Assembly (NCBI RefSeq): GCF_006715725.1
Contig: NZ_VFNU01000001.1
Span: 2,542,001 to 2,606,000 of the forward strand
Direction of reading: 5' to 3'
Length of the DNA: 64,000 nucleotides
From: Nocardioides sp. SLBN-35
Lineage (GTDB): Bacteria > Actinomycetota > Actinomycetes > Propionibacteriales > Nocardioidaceae
The position numbers and the translations under genes were made by a program. A model generated the notes under the pieces. It made no database searches, had not been told where the DNA came from, and worked only from the letters and a program-made list of their open reading frames with translations. The first letter of the stretch is position 1, and the number at the start of each line of letters is the position of its first letter. Shown here piece after piece: positions 32,793-41,198 of the stretch.

Positions 32793-33557
32793 ATGCTGCA
32801 GATCGTCATTCCGGCGTACAACGAGGAACGCCGGCTGCCGCGCACACTGCGGGAGCTGCGTCGTCACGTGACGGCGCACCGCGGCGTGCTCGGCCGGGTG
32901 GAGGTGCTCGTCGTCGACAACGCGAGCACCGACCGCACCGCGGAGGTGGCCCGTGAGGCCGACTCGGCGGCGCTGCCCGTACGGGTGGTGCGGTGCGCAC
33001 GCCGCGGCAAGGGTGCCGCGGTCCGTGCGGGCCTGCTCGCCACCGACGCCGACCTGGTGTGCTTCATGGACGCCGACGGCGCGACCGGCCTCGACGCGAT
33101 CGAGGCGGCCTGGCGCGAGGTGCTCCTCGGCGCCGACGTCGTCATCGGGTCGCGGGCGGTCGCCGGGAGCGAGACCGAGGCGCGGCACTGCCGCACCCGT
33201 TCGCTGGGCGCGGCGGCCTACCGGCGCCTCGCCGGCCGGCTGGTGCCGGGGATCGCCGACACCCAGTGCGGGTTCAAGGTGTTCCGCGGGAGCCTGGCCC
33301 GGTCGGCCGCGCGCCGGCTGGAGACCGCCGGGTTCTCGTTCGACGTCGAGCTGCTCGTGCGCCTGCGCGGCCTCGGCGCCGAGGTGCAGGAGATTCCGGT
33401 GACCTGGACCGACGTGCCCGGGTCGACCTTCGTGCCGTCGCGCCACGGCGCCGCGGCGTTCGCAGAGCTGGCCCGGATCGCCTGGCGCTGCCGGGCGCTC
33501 GACCGGCCCGCGCCGGTGGCGGCCGCCCCGGTGCTGCTCGCCGGGAGCCAGGCATGA
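32793..33557 (+). CDS. Family 2 glycosyltransferase (dolichyl-phosphate glucosyltransferase-like)
   Basis: A 254-residue GT-A enzyme. The start LQIVIPAYNEERRLPRTLRE and VVDNASTDRTAEVAR are classic GT2. The DxD site is FMDADGATGLDAIE, and DTQCGFKVFRG is the signature of Alg5/DPM1-like transferases that load a sugar on polyprenyl phosphate. No transmembrane helix is visible. It probably supplies a lipid-linked sugar donor to the GT-C enzymes upstream. The stop overlaps the next start in ATGA. Confidence 0.88.
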   Translation: MLQIVIPAYNEERRLPRTLRELRRHVTAHRGVLGRVEVLVVDNASTDRTAEVAREADSAALPVRVVRCARRGKGAAVRAGLLATDADLVCFMDADGATGLDAIEAAWREVLLGADVVIGSRAVAGSETEARHCRTRSLGAAAYRRLAGRLVPGIADTQCGFKVFRGSLARSAARRLETAGFSFDVELLVRLRGLGAEVQEIPVTWTDVPGSTFVPSRHGAAAFAELARIAWRCRALDRPAPVAAAPVLLAGSQA

Positions 33558-34780
33558 CCCCGCCGGACCAGGCACTCGCGGGTCGGCGCGTCGTCGTCGT
33601 CAACTGGCGCGACCTCGACCACTCGCTCGCCGGCGGCGCGGAGATCTACGCCTGGCAGTACGCCCGGGCGCTGCACGAGGCCGGGGCTCGGGTGCACTTC
33701 GTGACCGCTCGTGACGAGGGCCAGGCGCCCCGCGAGGTCCGCGACGGGATCGCCGTACGCCGGGGCGGGGGCGCGCTGACGTTCTACCTGTTCGCGCTGG
33801 CCTGGCTGTTGCGCCACCGGCGGCGGATCGACGCCGTGATCGACCCGGCCTGCGGACTGCCGTCGTTCTCGCCGCTGGTCCTGCGCCGCGGCACTCCGGC
33901 CCTGCTCATCGTCCACCACGTGCACCAGGCCCAGTTCGCGGTGCACTTCCCGGCTCCGGTCGCCGCCTTCGGCCGCTGGATGGAGCGGGTCGCGATGCGC
34001 TCGGTCTACCGGCACCACGTGACCGCTGCGGTGTCGGCCTCGACCGTCGCCGAGATGCGCGAGCAGCTCGGCTGGACCGGCGACGTCCGGATCCTGGAGA
34101 ACGGTGCGGACCTGCCCGACTCACAGCAGGTCGATGCTGCGGCGAAGGATCCCGACCGAGTCGTCGTCCTGGGCCGGCTGGTCACCCACAAGCGGGTCGA
34201 CCTCGTGCTCGAGGCCGTGCGTCGCGCGCAGGACAGCGCCGCGCTCGCCGGCCGCACCCTCCACGTCGACGTCATCGGCCGCGGGCCCGAGCACGACCGG
34301 CTGGTTGCCAGGGCGGCCGAGCTCGGCCTCGCCGGCCAGGTGAGGTTCCACGGCTTCGTGCCGGCAGCCGACAAGGACGCCCTGCTCGCGCGGGCCTCGG
34401 TGCAGGTGTGCGCCTCGGATGCCGAGGGCTGGGGCCAGGCGGTCATCGACGCGGCCGCCCACGGCGTACCCACCGTGGCCCGGGACGTGCCCGGGCTGCG
34501 TGACTCGATCCGCCCGGGGGAGAGCGGCTGGCTGGTCCCCGACAGCGCGGACCCGGCCACCGTCGTCACCCGGATCACCGACGCGTTGACCGCCGCCCTG
34601 GTCGACGCCGCCGACCCCGGGACCCGGGTCCTGCGCGCCGAGGCGTGCCTGGCCTGGGCCCACAAGTTCGACTGGTCGCAGATGCGCCTGCAGGCGCGCG
34701 ACCTGACCATCCAGCTCCTCGGGCACGCGGCCGCGCTGCCCGACCGTCACCACCCACGCGACGCTCGCGTGGCCGTCTGA
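33554..34780 (+). CDS. Family 4 glycosyltransferase
   Basis: A 408-residue GT-B enzyme. The N-terminal acceptor domain begins VVVVNWRDLDHSLAGGAEIY with the usual glycine-rich loop. The donor domain starts near residue 190 at VVVLGRLVTHKRVDLVLEA and contains VIGRGPEHDRLV. The nucleotide-sugar-binding EGWGQAVIDAAAHGVP comes near residue 295. It is probably a cytosolic step in building an envelope glycan. It is translationally coupled to the GT2 gene. Confidence 0.88.
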   Translation: MTPPDQALAGRRVVVVNWRDLDHSLAGGAEIYAWQYARALHEAGARVHFVTARDEGQAPREVRDGIAVRRGGGALTFYLFALAWLLRHRRRIDAVIDPACGLPSFSPLVLRRGTPALLIVHHVHQAQFAVHFPAPVAAFGRWMERVAMRSVYRHHVTAAVSASTVAEMREQLGWTGDVRILENGADLPDSQQVDAAAKDPDRVVVLGRLVTHKRVDLVLEAVRRAQDSAALAGRTLHVDVIGRGPEHDRLVARAAELGLAGQVRFHGFVPAADKDALLARASVQVCASDAEGWGQAVIDAAAHGVPTVARDVPGLRDSIRPGESGWLVPDSADPATVVTRITDALTAALVDAADPGTRVLRAEACLAWAHKFDWSQMRLQARDLTIQLLGHAAALPDRHHPRDARVAV

Positions 34781-34793
34781 GAGAGGCTCGCTC

Positions 34794-35783
34794 ATGCGCA
34801 GCAAGCTCGCCGCCGTGTCCGTCGGACTCGGTGTCTTCCTGATCGTGGCAGCCGCCCTGGTCCGCTTCTACGCCTACCCGGTTCTCGCCAACGTGCCGCC
34901 CGACTACGAGGGCACCACCAAGCTCGAGGCCAAGGGCGCCGAGATCTTCAACTCCGACCCCGACGTGCTCGCGCCGGAGACCTCGGACCTCGACATCACG
35001 TCGTTCACCATCGCCGACAGCGGCGTCAAGGCGCCCGGCGACACGGTGGTGTGGGTGAACTCGACCACGGTCAAGCGGGTCGGCGGCGAGGACTTCCAGC
35101 AGACCCGTGAGCGGGCGCCCTTCGACGGCAAGACCGGTGCCGCCGTCGACTGCGCCAAGTGCGGCTCGTGGGAGGAGGTCGCGAGCGCCGACGACTTCAC
35201 CAAGGTCGACCGGGTCGACGTCACCCGCAAGGGGCTGGTCTTCAAGTTCCCGTTCGCCACCGAGAAGAAGGACTACCCGCTCTGGGACGGCACGCTCGGC
35301 AAGGCCGTCGACGCGAAGTTCGAGGGCGAGGAGAAGGTCGACGGCCTCACGGTCTACAAGTTCGTGCAGACCATCCCCGACACCATGGTCGAGACGCGCA
35401 GCGTCCCGTCGAAGGTCTTCGGCTCCGCCGAGACCGGCAACGTCGAGGCCGAGATGTGGTACCAGATGACCCGCACCTTCTGGGTCGAGCCGACCACCGG
35501 CTCGCCGGTCAACCGGGTCGAGAACCGCGTCCAGGAGCTGCGGTACGACGGCACCAGCGTCCCCGCGTTCACCGGCACGGTGCAGTACACCCAGGCCCAG
35601 GTCGACGACCTGGTCAGCGACGCCAAGGGCAACGCGACCCTGCTCGGCGGCATGAAGCTGGTCTTCCCCGGCATCCTGCTGCTGCTCGGTGCCGGCCTGC
35701 TGGCCGCGGGCCTGGTCCTCGGCAAGAGCGCCCGCCAGCAGCGGACCGCCCGGCGCGACGACAAGGCGCTCGTCGACGCCTGA
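34794..35783 (+). CDS. DUF3068 / PorA-family membrane protein
   Basis: A 329-residue protein with one N-terminal membrane helix (VGLGVFLIVAAALVRFYAYP), a large extracytoplasmic domain of about 250 residues and a C-terminal helix (GGMKLVFPGILLLLGAGLL). This is the DUF3068 layout, also named PorA family after distant similarity to an actinobacterial porin. The domain holds two cysteines in CAKCGS, which may form a disulfide. GAGAGG precedes the ATG. It lies at the end of the rightward glycan cluster. The molecular role is unproven. Confidence 0.8.
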   Translation: MRSKLAAVSVGLGVFLIVAAALVRFYAYPVLANVPPDYEGTTKLEAKGAEIFNSDPDVLAPETSDLDITSFTIADSGVKAPGDTVVWVNSTTVKRVGGEDFQQTRERAPFDGKTGAAVDCAKCGSWEEVASADDFTKVDRVDVTRKGLVFKFPFATEKKDYPLWDGTLGKAVDAKFEGEEKVDGLTVYKFVQTIPDTMVETRSVPSKVFGSAETGNVEAEMWYQMTRTFWVEPTTGSPVNRVENRVQELRYDGTSVPAFTGTVQYTQAQVDDLVSDAKGNATLLGGMKLVFPGILLLLGAGLLAAGLVLGKSARQQRTARRDDKALVDA

Positions 35784-35786
35784 CCC

Positions 35787-36815
35787 CTAGGACTCCTCTC
35801 CGAGGAGGGAGACGACGGCCTCGAGCAGCTGCTCGAGGCCGTTGTCGTTCCACTGCGCGGCGCGGGCCCGCAGGGTCAGCACGGTGCGGCCGCGGTGGCC
35901 GACCGCGCCGAGCGAGAGCCCGGTGCCGCCGGCGGTCACGGGGTGGAAGGCGAGCCGCTCCACGTGGGGCGCCTCGACCTCGCCGAGGTGGGACACGAGC
36001 AGCGTCGAGCCCAGCCGTGGGGCCAGCAGCCGCAGGCCGGTCGCGGTCGCCCGGGCCGCCAGGCGCGTCCACGGCCGGTCGGGTGCCGGCGTCGGTGGCG
36101 TCACCACGGGGGCGGTGCGCAGCGCCTCGGTGACGCCGGCCAGGTCGAGCCGTTCGACGTCGCGCAGGCGCAGCAGCACGCTGTGGTCGCCGAGCCCGGC
36201 TCCGGCCTGGCCGCGCACGGCGCCCACCGCGATCGCGACGTGGCGCGCCTGCCGGCCGCGGGCGGCCTGGTGCCGCACCACGGCCCGCGCGGCGGCGTGG
36301 ACCAGCGGCGCCGCGCGTACCGTGCCCGGGACCTCGGCTGCCACCAGCACGTCGCCGGGCGTGGGCACCGGGACCGCCGGGGGGCTCACCCCTGCAGGCG
36401 GGTGGAGGGCCACCTCGCCGAGCCGCCGGGCGGCCGTCGTGACGAGACCACCGGTCGTCGTGCGGTCGCCGACGCCGCGCGCCGACGAGGTCGCGGGGCC
36501 CAGGCCGAGGCGGTCGAGGACGGTCAGCAGGCCGAGACCGTCGACTGCGCCGTGGTGGGCGGACACCACGACGTCGCGGCCGTGGGCGCCGACGAGCAGC
36601 GGCTCGCGCGAGGGCGCGACGAGTGCGTCGTACAGGTGGGCGAGGGTCGGTGCGGTGAGCGGTGGGCGCGCTGGCCACCCCTCGGCGCGGACCAGGGCGT
36701 CCAGCCGGTCGGCGAGCTCGACGGTCCGGACCGGCGCCGGCAGGCTCGCGGTCAGCAGGATCCGCCAGCCGATCCGCGGATCGGCGACCCAGTCGCGGTC
36801 GTCGTACCCGCTCAC
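35787..36815 (-). CDS. CAT-fold acyltransferase/condensation-domain-like protein
   Basis: A 342-residue protein carrying the HHxxxDG active-site motif in VVVSAHHGAVDGLGLL (about residue 90), with the catalytic His. This motif is shared by chloramphenicol acetyltransferase-like, PapA and condensation domains. The C-terminal half has LLVSHLGEVEAP, corresponding to the family's second structural motif. It probably acylates a glycan, lipid or amine; the acceptor is unknown. The GTG start overlaps the methyltransferase stop in GTGA, so the two are coupled. It converges with the DUF3068 gene three bases away. Confidence 0.72.
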   Translation of the reverse strand: MSGYDDRDWVADPRIGWRILLTASLPAPVRTVELADRLDALVRAEGWPARPPLTAPTLAHLYDALVAPSREPLLVGAHGRDVVVSAHHGAVDGLGLLTVLDRLGLGPATSSARGVGDRTTTGGLVTTAARRLGEVALHPPAGVSPPAVPVPTPGDVLVAAEVPGTVRAAPLVHAAARAVVRHQAARGRQARHVAIAVGAVRGQAGAGLGDHSVLLRLRDVERLDLAGVTEALRTAPVVTPPTPAPDRPWTRLAARATATGLRLLAPRLGSTLLVSHLGEVEAPHVERLAFHPVTAGGTGLSLGAVGHRGRTVLTLRARAAQWNDNGLEQLLEAVVSLLGEES

Positions 36816-37510
36816 GGCTTGTGGGCGAGGACCACCAGGCTGACGCCCGGCAGTCGCTTGACGGGCAGGCCGCGCTCGACCGCGAGGGCGGCGCGCAGCC
36901 CGGCGTTGAGCACCGGGTGCACCTCCTCCATCTCGCTCTCGGCGGCGTGCTTGTTGCGGCGGCGCGCGCGGACGACCGGGCGCAGCAGCACGTTCCACGA
37001 CCGGAGGTCGTCGATGACCAGCCCGGCGCCGGTCACGAGGTCGGCCAGCTGCTGCCTCTCGTAGCGGCGGACGTGGCCCAGCGCGACGTCGTGCCCGCTC
37101 CACAGCGCCATCCCGGCCGGGACCGCCACGAGCACGCGGCCACCCGGACGCAGCACCCGCACGGTCTCGCGGGCCACCGCCGCGTCGTCGTCGATGTGCT
37201 CCCACGCGTCGGTCGACATCACCAGGTCGACCGACGCGTCCGCGACGGGCAGCTGCCGGCCGTCGCCCTGCACGACCGGGATGCCGCGGGCGGCGGCGAT
37301 GTCGGAGCCGGTGTCGGTGTACTCGACCCCGATCGCCTGCCAGCCGAGCTCGCGCAGCACCGCGGTGTTGCCACCCATGCCACACCCGACGTCGATGGCG
37401 CGGCCCGCCGGCCAGTCGCGGACGGTACGTCGCACGAGGGCTCGGCGGGCGGCGTACCACCAGTGCCGGTGCTCGAGCTCGGCCGACTTGGCGATCTCCT
37501 CCGCGTCCAC
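36812..37510 (-). CDS. Class I SAM-dependent methyltransferase
   Basis: A 232-residue enzyme. Motif I, AIDVGCGMGGNTAVLRELG, binds SAM, followed by GVEYTDTG, VVQGDGRQLPVADASVDLV and the RVLRPGGRVLVAVP strand-turn. The N-terminus AELEHRHWWYAARR is characteristic of methyltransferases found in polysaccharide and glycolipid clusters. It is coupled to the acyltransferase gene. The GTG start has no SD and follows TAGGGT by six bases. Confidence 0.88.
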   Translation of the reverse strand: MDAEEIAKSAELEHRHWWYAARRALVRRTVRDWPAGRAIDVGCGMGGNTAVLRELGWQAIGVEYTDTGSDIAAARGIPVVQGDGRQLPVADASVDLVMSTDAWEHIDDDAAVARETVRVLRPGGRVLVAVPAGMALWSGHDVALGHVRRYERQQLADLVTGAGLVIDDLRSWNVLLRPVVRARRRNKHAAESEMEEVHPVLNAGLRAALAVERGLPVKRLPGVSLVVLAHKP

Positions 37511-37522
37511 GGATCCACCCTA
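37508..37522 (-). promoter_or_regulatory. Leaderless-type promoter of the methyltransferase-acyltransferase pair
   Basis: On the minus strand TAGGGT (37522-37517), six bases (GGATCC), then GTG (37510-37508). Confidence 0.7.
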
Positions 37523-37552
37523 GTGACAGTGCACGAGAGGTGGCGGTTCCCC

Positions 37553-40075
37553 TCAGCCGTGGCGGCTCGGGTCGGTCTTGGTCCGGACCTCCTTGCCGTC
37601 GCGGCCGCCGCCCCAGTCGGTGTCGGCGAGGGTCGGGTCGGTCTTCCGCTTGCCGAACCTCTTGTTCTTCGCGCCGGTGACCTCGTCGTAGTCGCTCAGC
37701 TTGTCCTTGTCGGTGTCGGCGAGGGTCGGGTCGGTCTTGCGGACCTTGATCTTGTAGGGCCCGCCGTTGGCCTTCGAGCGGACGACCCGCTGTCCGACCT
37801 TGACGCCGGTGACCTCCTGGAAGTCGGTGAGCCGGTCGCCGTCGGTGTCCCGGTCGCACGGGTTGGTGCGGACAAGGCCGATCGTCTTCGCCTTCGACTT
37901 CCTCGGCTTGCCCCGGACCGTCCAGTACTTCTGCGCCACGTCGGACCCGTTGACCTCCTGGCCGTCGGTCAGGCCGTCGCCGTCGGTGTCGCGCCAGAGC
38001 GGGTTCGTGCTGGTCGCGACACCGGCCGGAGTGACGCATCCCGTCGGTCCGAAGACCTCCCGCCCGTCCTTGAGGCCGTCGCCGTCGGTGTCCGGGTTGT
38101 TCGGGTTGGTCCAGGCCGCCTTCTCGGCACCGTCGTTCAGCCCGTCGTCGTCGGTGTCCGGGTTGTTCGGGTCGGTCCCGTCCGCCGCCTCCTGGCTGTC
38201 CGGTACGCCGTCGCCGTCGGTGTCCTTCGGCGGTACGTCGACGGTGAAGGTCGCGGTGTCGTCCACTCCGGTGCCGTTGGCGTTGCCGTCGGCGGTCACG
38301 GTGTGGCTGCCTTCCGTCAGGTCGGTGGTCGGGGTGTAGGTCCAGTTGCCGGACCCGTCGACCGGCACGCTGATCGGGGTGCCGCCGTCGATGACCAGGC
38401 TGATCGTCGAGTTCGGCTCGGCGGTGCCGGTGATGGCGGGGGTGGCGTCGGTGACGGTGGAGGCGTCGGCCGGGGTGGTGATCACGGTGGCGGCGGCGGG
38501 TACGGCGTCGACGGTGAAGGTGATGGTGTCGTCAACGCCGGTGCCGTTGGCGTTGCCGTCGGCGGTCACGGTGTGCGAGCCCTCGGAGAGGTCGGTGGTC
38601 GGGGTGTAGGTCCAGTTGCCGGACGCGTCGACCGGCACGCTGATCGGGGTGCCGCCGTCGATGACCAGGCTGATCGTCGAGTTCGGCTCGGCGGTGCCGG
38701 TGATGGCGGGGGTGGCGTCGGTGACGGTGGAGGCGTCGGCCGGGGTGGTGATCACGGTGGCGGCGGCGGGGACGGCGTCGACGGTGAAGGTGGTGGTGTC
38801 GTCGACGCCGGTGCCGTTGGCGTTGCCGTCGGCCGTGATGGTGTGCGAGCCCTCGGTGAGGTCGGTGGTCGGGGTGTAGGTCCAGTTGCCAGTGCCGTCG
38901 ACGGGGACGGTGATGGGGGTGCCGCCGTCGATGACCAGGGTGATCGTCGAGTTGGGTTCGGCGGTGCCGGTGATGGCGGGGGTGGCGTCGGTGACGGTCG
39001 AGGCATCGGCCGGGGTCGTGATGACAGTGTCGGCCGGGGTGGCGCCGCACTCGACGCCCCCTGCCGGCGCCGTGGCCTCGACCGCACCGGCGCCGATCGC
39101 CAGGTCGAGGTCCGCCAGCTCGGTGAGGGCGAGCGACGCCTGCAGCCGGATGCGCAGCACGGCGTCGAGGGCACCCGCGCCAGTGGCGCCCGAGGAGGTG
39201 TCGGTGAAGTTGGCCAGGCCGATCTGCAGGCTGACGGTGGCGAGACCGAGGTTGACCGGGACGTTCACCATGCCGTCGCCGACGGTGATCGTGGCGAGGG
39301 GAAGGCCGGCCACGAGGACCTGGGCGGTGACGGCGGGGCTGACGACGGCGGCGGTACCGGTGGTGCCGTCCGAGGTGGCCCGGGTCACGACGGCGTCGGA
39401 GAGACGGACCGTGATGCCGCCGGCCACGGCGGGCAGCAGCTGGACGTCGCCGACCGTGGTGCTGGTCTCGGAGACCATGTCGGCGTGACCGTCGACGTCG
39501 GCGTCGACCAGCTTCGTCGTGGTCGTCGCCTGGACCGCGCCGATGGTCGCCACGTTGCTCAGCAGGCCGACCGACGCGACGGAGCTGGTGGAGCGGCCGA
39601 GCAGGCGCTCGGTGCCGACGAGCGGCGGGCAGGACGTCGCGCTGACGTAGTTGGCCGCCACGGTGCGGTCGATCGCGTCGATCGCGCCCAGGGCGGCGAG
39701 GTCGAGCGGTACCAGCGTGTCGGACGCGGAGTCCGTCGGCGGGGCGGTGACGCTGAGGCTGTCCAGGTCGATCGGGATACCGGCCAGCGCGACGTCCACG
39801 TTGGCGGAGTCCGCGGTGACGTTGTCGGCTGCCAGCGTGCTGTCGACGGTGGTGAGCGCGTGGCCCACCGGCACGCTCGCCGCCGACGCATCGAGTACGT
39901 CGACCGGCAGGTCCACGAGGTCGGCGTGCGCCGATCCCGAGTAGGGGGCCGGCAGGGGATCGGCCTGCGCTGCTGGGGCGAGTGGAACGGTCAGTGCGAG
40001 TGCGGCCATGGTCGCGGCCGCCGTACCGATTGGCGCCACGGCCCTGAGCCTGCGACGCGCCTGTGATGCGGACAT
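37553..40075 (-). CDS. Secreted protein with three Ig-like repeats and a type-3 (calcium-binding) repeat tail
   Basis: An 840-residue exported protein. A signal peptide spans about 1-38 (RRRLRAVAP then a hydrophobic core ending AAQADP). A beta-rich domain of about 300 residues, rich in DVALAGIPIDL-type stretches, may be a choice-of-anchor type. Three nearly identical 90-residue bacterial Ig-like repeats follow (about 345-615; PAITGTAEPNSTI, VDGTGNWTYTPTTDLTEGSH). The tail has thrombospondin type-3-like acidic repeats (DTDGDGVPDSQEA, DTDDDGLNDGAEK). No LPXTG or membrane anchor is seen at the C-terminus. ATG 40075 has GGAGGG upstream; the longer in-frame start was rejected. It is probably a surface or adhesive protein. 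Confidence 0.82.
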   Translation of the reverse strand: MSASQARRRLRAVAPIGTAAATMAALALTVPLAPAAQADPLPAPYSGSAHADLVDLPVDVLDASAASVPVGHALTTVDSTLAADNVTADSANVDVALAGIPIDLDSLSVTAPPTDSASDTLVPLDLAALGAIDAIDRTVAANYVSATSCPPLVGTERLLGRSTSSVASVGLLSNVATIGAVQATTTTKLVDADVDGHADMVSETSTTVGDVQLLPAVAGGITVRLSDAVVTRATSDGTTGTAAVVSPAVTAQVLVAGLPLATITVGDGMVNVPVNLGLATVSLQIGLANFTDTSSGATGAGALDAVLRIRLQASLALTELADLDLAIGAGAVEATAPAGGVECGATPADTVITTPADASTVTDATPAITGTAEPNSTITLVIDGGTPITVPVDGTGNWTYTPTTDLTEGSHTITADGNANGTGVDDTTTFTVDAVPAAATVITTPADASTVTDATPAITGTAEPNSTISLVIDGGTPISVPVDASGNWTYTPTTDLSEGSHTVTADGNANGTGVDDTITFTVDAVPAAATVITTPADASTVTDATPAITGTAEPNSTISLVIDGGTPISVPVDGSGNWTYTPTTDLTEGSHTVTADGNANGTGVDDTATFTVDVPPKDTDGDGVPDSQEAADGTDPNNPDTDDDGLNDGAEKAAWTNPNNPDTDGDGLKDGREVFGPTGCVTPAGVATSTNPLWRDTDGDGLTDGQEVNGSDVAQKYWTVRGKPRKSKAKTIGLVRTNPCDRDTDGDRLTDFQEVTGVKVGQRVVRSKANGGPYKIKVRKTDPTLADTDKDKLSDYDEVTGAKNKRFGKRKTDPTLADTDWGGGRDGKEVRTKTDPSRHG
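38241..39040. repeat. Three tandem 270-base repeats inside the Ig-like protein gene
   Basis: The anchor ACGGTGAAGG recurs at 38241, 38511 and 38781, exactly 270 bases apart, and the intervening sequence is nearly identical between copies. Each unit encodes one 90-residue Ig-like domain. The last unit begins to diverge near 39000. Confidence 0.9.
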
Positions 40076-40207
40076 GAGGTGCTCCCTCCAGCACGGTTCC
40101 CGAACCGCCACTATTGATGAGCGGGACGGTCCCGGGGAGGGGTACGCCGCCGATCCGGCCGGAATGAGGACGGAAGGCCCGGCCGGCCATGGCCCGAAAT
40201 GACCAGG
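40076..40207. promoter_or_regulatory. Upstream region of the Ig-like protein gene
   Basis: A 132-base gap. On the minus strand CAATAGTGG (about 40114-40106) could hold a -10 element and GGAGGG is the SD. No terminator or further gene is visible. Confidence 0.35.
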
Positions 40208-41050
40208 TCAGCCCAGGTCCGCGCCGAAGATGGCCGTGCCCGGCGTGAGCCGCCCACGGGTCCCGGACCACCCGCCCCAGAGCCGCTCGTGCCCCTCGGG
40301 CCACTCCGGCTCGAGCAGCGTGGTCAGCCGGAAGCCCGCCCCCGCCAGCAGCGCGACCCAGTCGCCGAGGGTGCGGTGGTGCTCGACGTACGACGTCGCG
40401 CCGGTCGCGTCGTCGACCTCGACGTACGGCGTGCGGTCCCAGTACGACTGGGTCGCCGTCAGCCCCTCCTCGCCGGGATCGTCGGGGAACATCCACCGTG
40501 TCGGGTGGGTGATCGAGAACGCGAACCTGCCACCCGGACGCAGCACCCGCGCGGTCTCGGCGACGGCGACGTCGATGTCGGCCACGAACTGCAGCGCCCC
40601 GAAGGAGGAGAACACGACGTCGAAGCTCGCGTCGGCGAAGGGGAGCGCGGTGGCGGTGCCGAGCACGCTGGGTACGACGACCGTGGACGCCTCGTCGATC
40701 CGTCGCGAGTGCTGCAGCTGCCGGTGGGAGAGGTCGAGCCCGATGGCGCGCCCGCCCCGGCTGCGCACCCAGCGCGAGCACTGACCGGCGCCGGAGCCGA
40801 CCTCGAGGACGTCGCGATCGCGCACCTCGCCCAGGATCCCGGCGTTCTCCTCCCTCAGCCCCTCGGGGCCCCACACGAAGCCGATGTCACCGAGGAACCC
40901 GCCGTGGGTCGCCTGGTACTCGTCGGCGTACCGGTCCCAGTCGGCTCCGTTGGCACGGCGCGACTCGCCCTCGTCGGCGGCCCGCCGGTGGGCGGTCACG
41001 GGGGGATGTGGCCATGCTTCGACGCCCTCTGCGCCCTCGACGTCCTGCAC
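40208..41050 (-). CDS. Class I SAM-dependent methyltransferase
   Basis: A 280-residue enzyme. SAM-binding motif I is VLEVGSGAGQCSRWVRSRGG, followed by GLDLSHRQLQHSR and ATALPFADASFDVVFSSFGA. ARVLRPGGRFAFSITHPTRW is the post-motif segment seen in actinobacterial methyltransferases of this type. The substrate is unknown. The GTG start at 41050 lacks an SD. TATCCT lies eight bases upstream, slightly wider than the strict leaderless spacing elsewhere in the window. It diverges from rpsA. Confidence 0.85.
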   Translation of the reverse strand: MQDVEGAEGVEAWPHPPVTAHRRAADEGESRRANGADWDRYADEYQATHGGFLGDIGFVWGPEGLREENAGILGEVRDRDVLEVGSGAGQCSRWVRSRGGRAIGLDLSHRQLQHSRRIDEASTVVVPSVLGTATALPFADASFDVVFSSFGALQFVADIDVAVAETARVLRPGGRFAFSITHPTRWMFPDDPGEEGLTATQSYWDRTPYVEVDDATGATSYVEHHRTLGDWVALLAGAGFRLTTLLEPEWPEGHERLWGGWSGTRGRLTPGTAIFGADLG

Positions 41051-41198
41051 GTCTGCCGAGGATAGTGGTCGCCGGTTGGACTCCCACGTCGGGCGGCGCG
41101 TACTCTGGGACGTCTGTGTGCTGGCCTGCCCGCCGGGCGACGGTCCGCAGACGCATCATCCCGACTACATCTGCCCACTTCAAGGACTGACCGACTAC
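41051..41198 (+). promoter_or_regulatory. rpsA promoter and leader
   Basis: A possible -35 TTGGAC (41076-41081) and -10 TACTCT (41101-41106) are 19 bases apart. A leader of about 85 bases follows, ending with AAGGA (41182-41186) as a rather distant SD for the ATG at 41199. The short direct repeat ACCGACTACAT-like sequence near 41160 and 41190 is notable. Confidence 0.5.

Noticed and set aside
38241..39040. Regularly spaced repeats as a CRISPR array
   Set aside because: Units are 270 bases, continuous and in frame within a protein gene, with no unique spacers.
36662..40066. A 1134-codon plus-strand frame with Gly/Val/Asp repeats
   Set aside because: Its repeats are the complement of the Ig-like repeats; the minus-strand gene has a signal peptide, SD and known domains.
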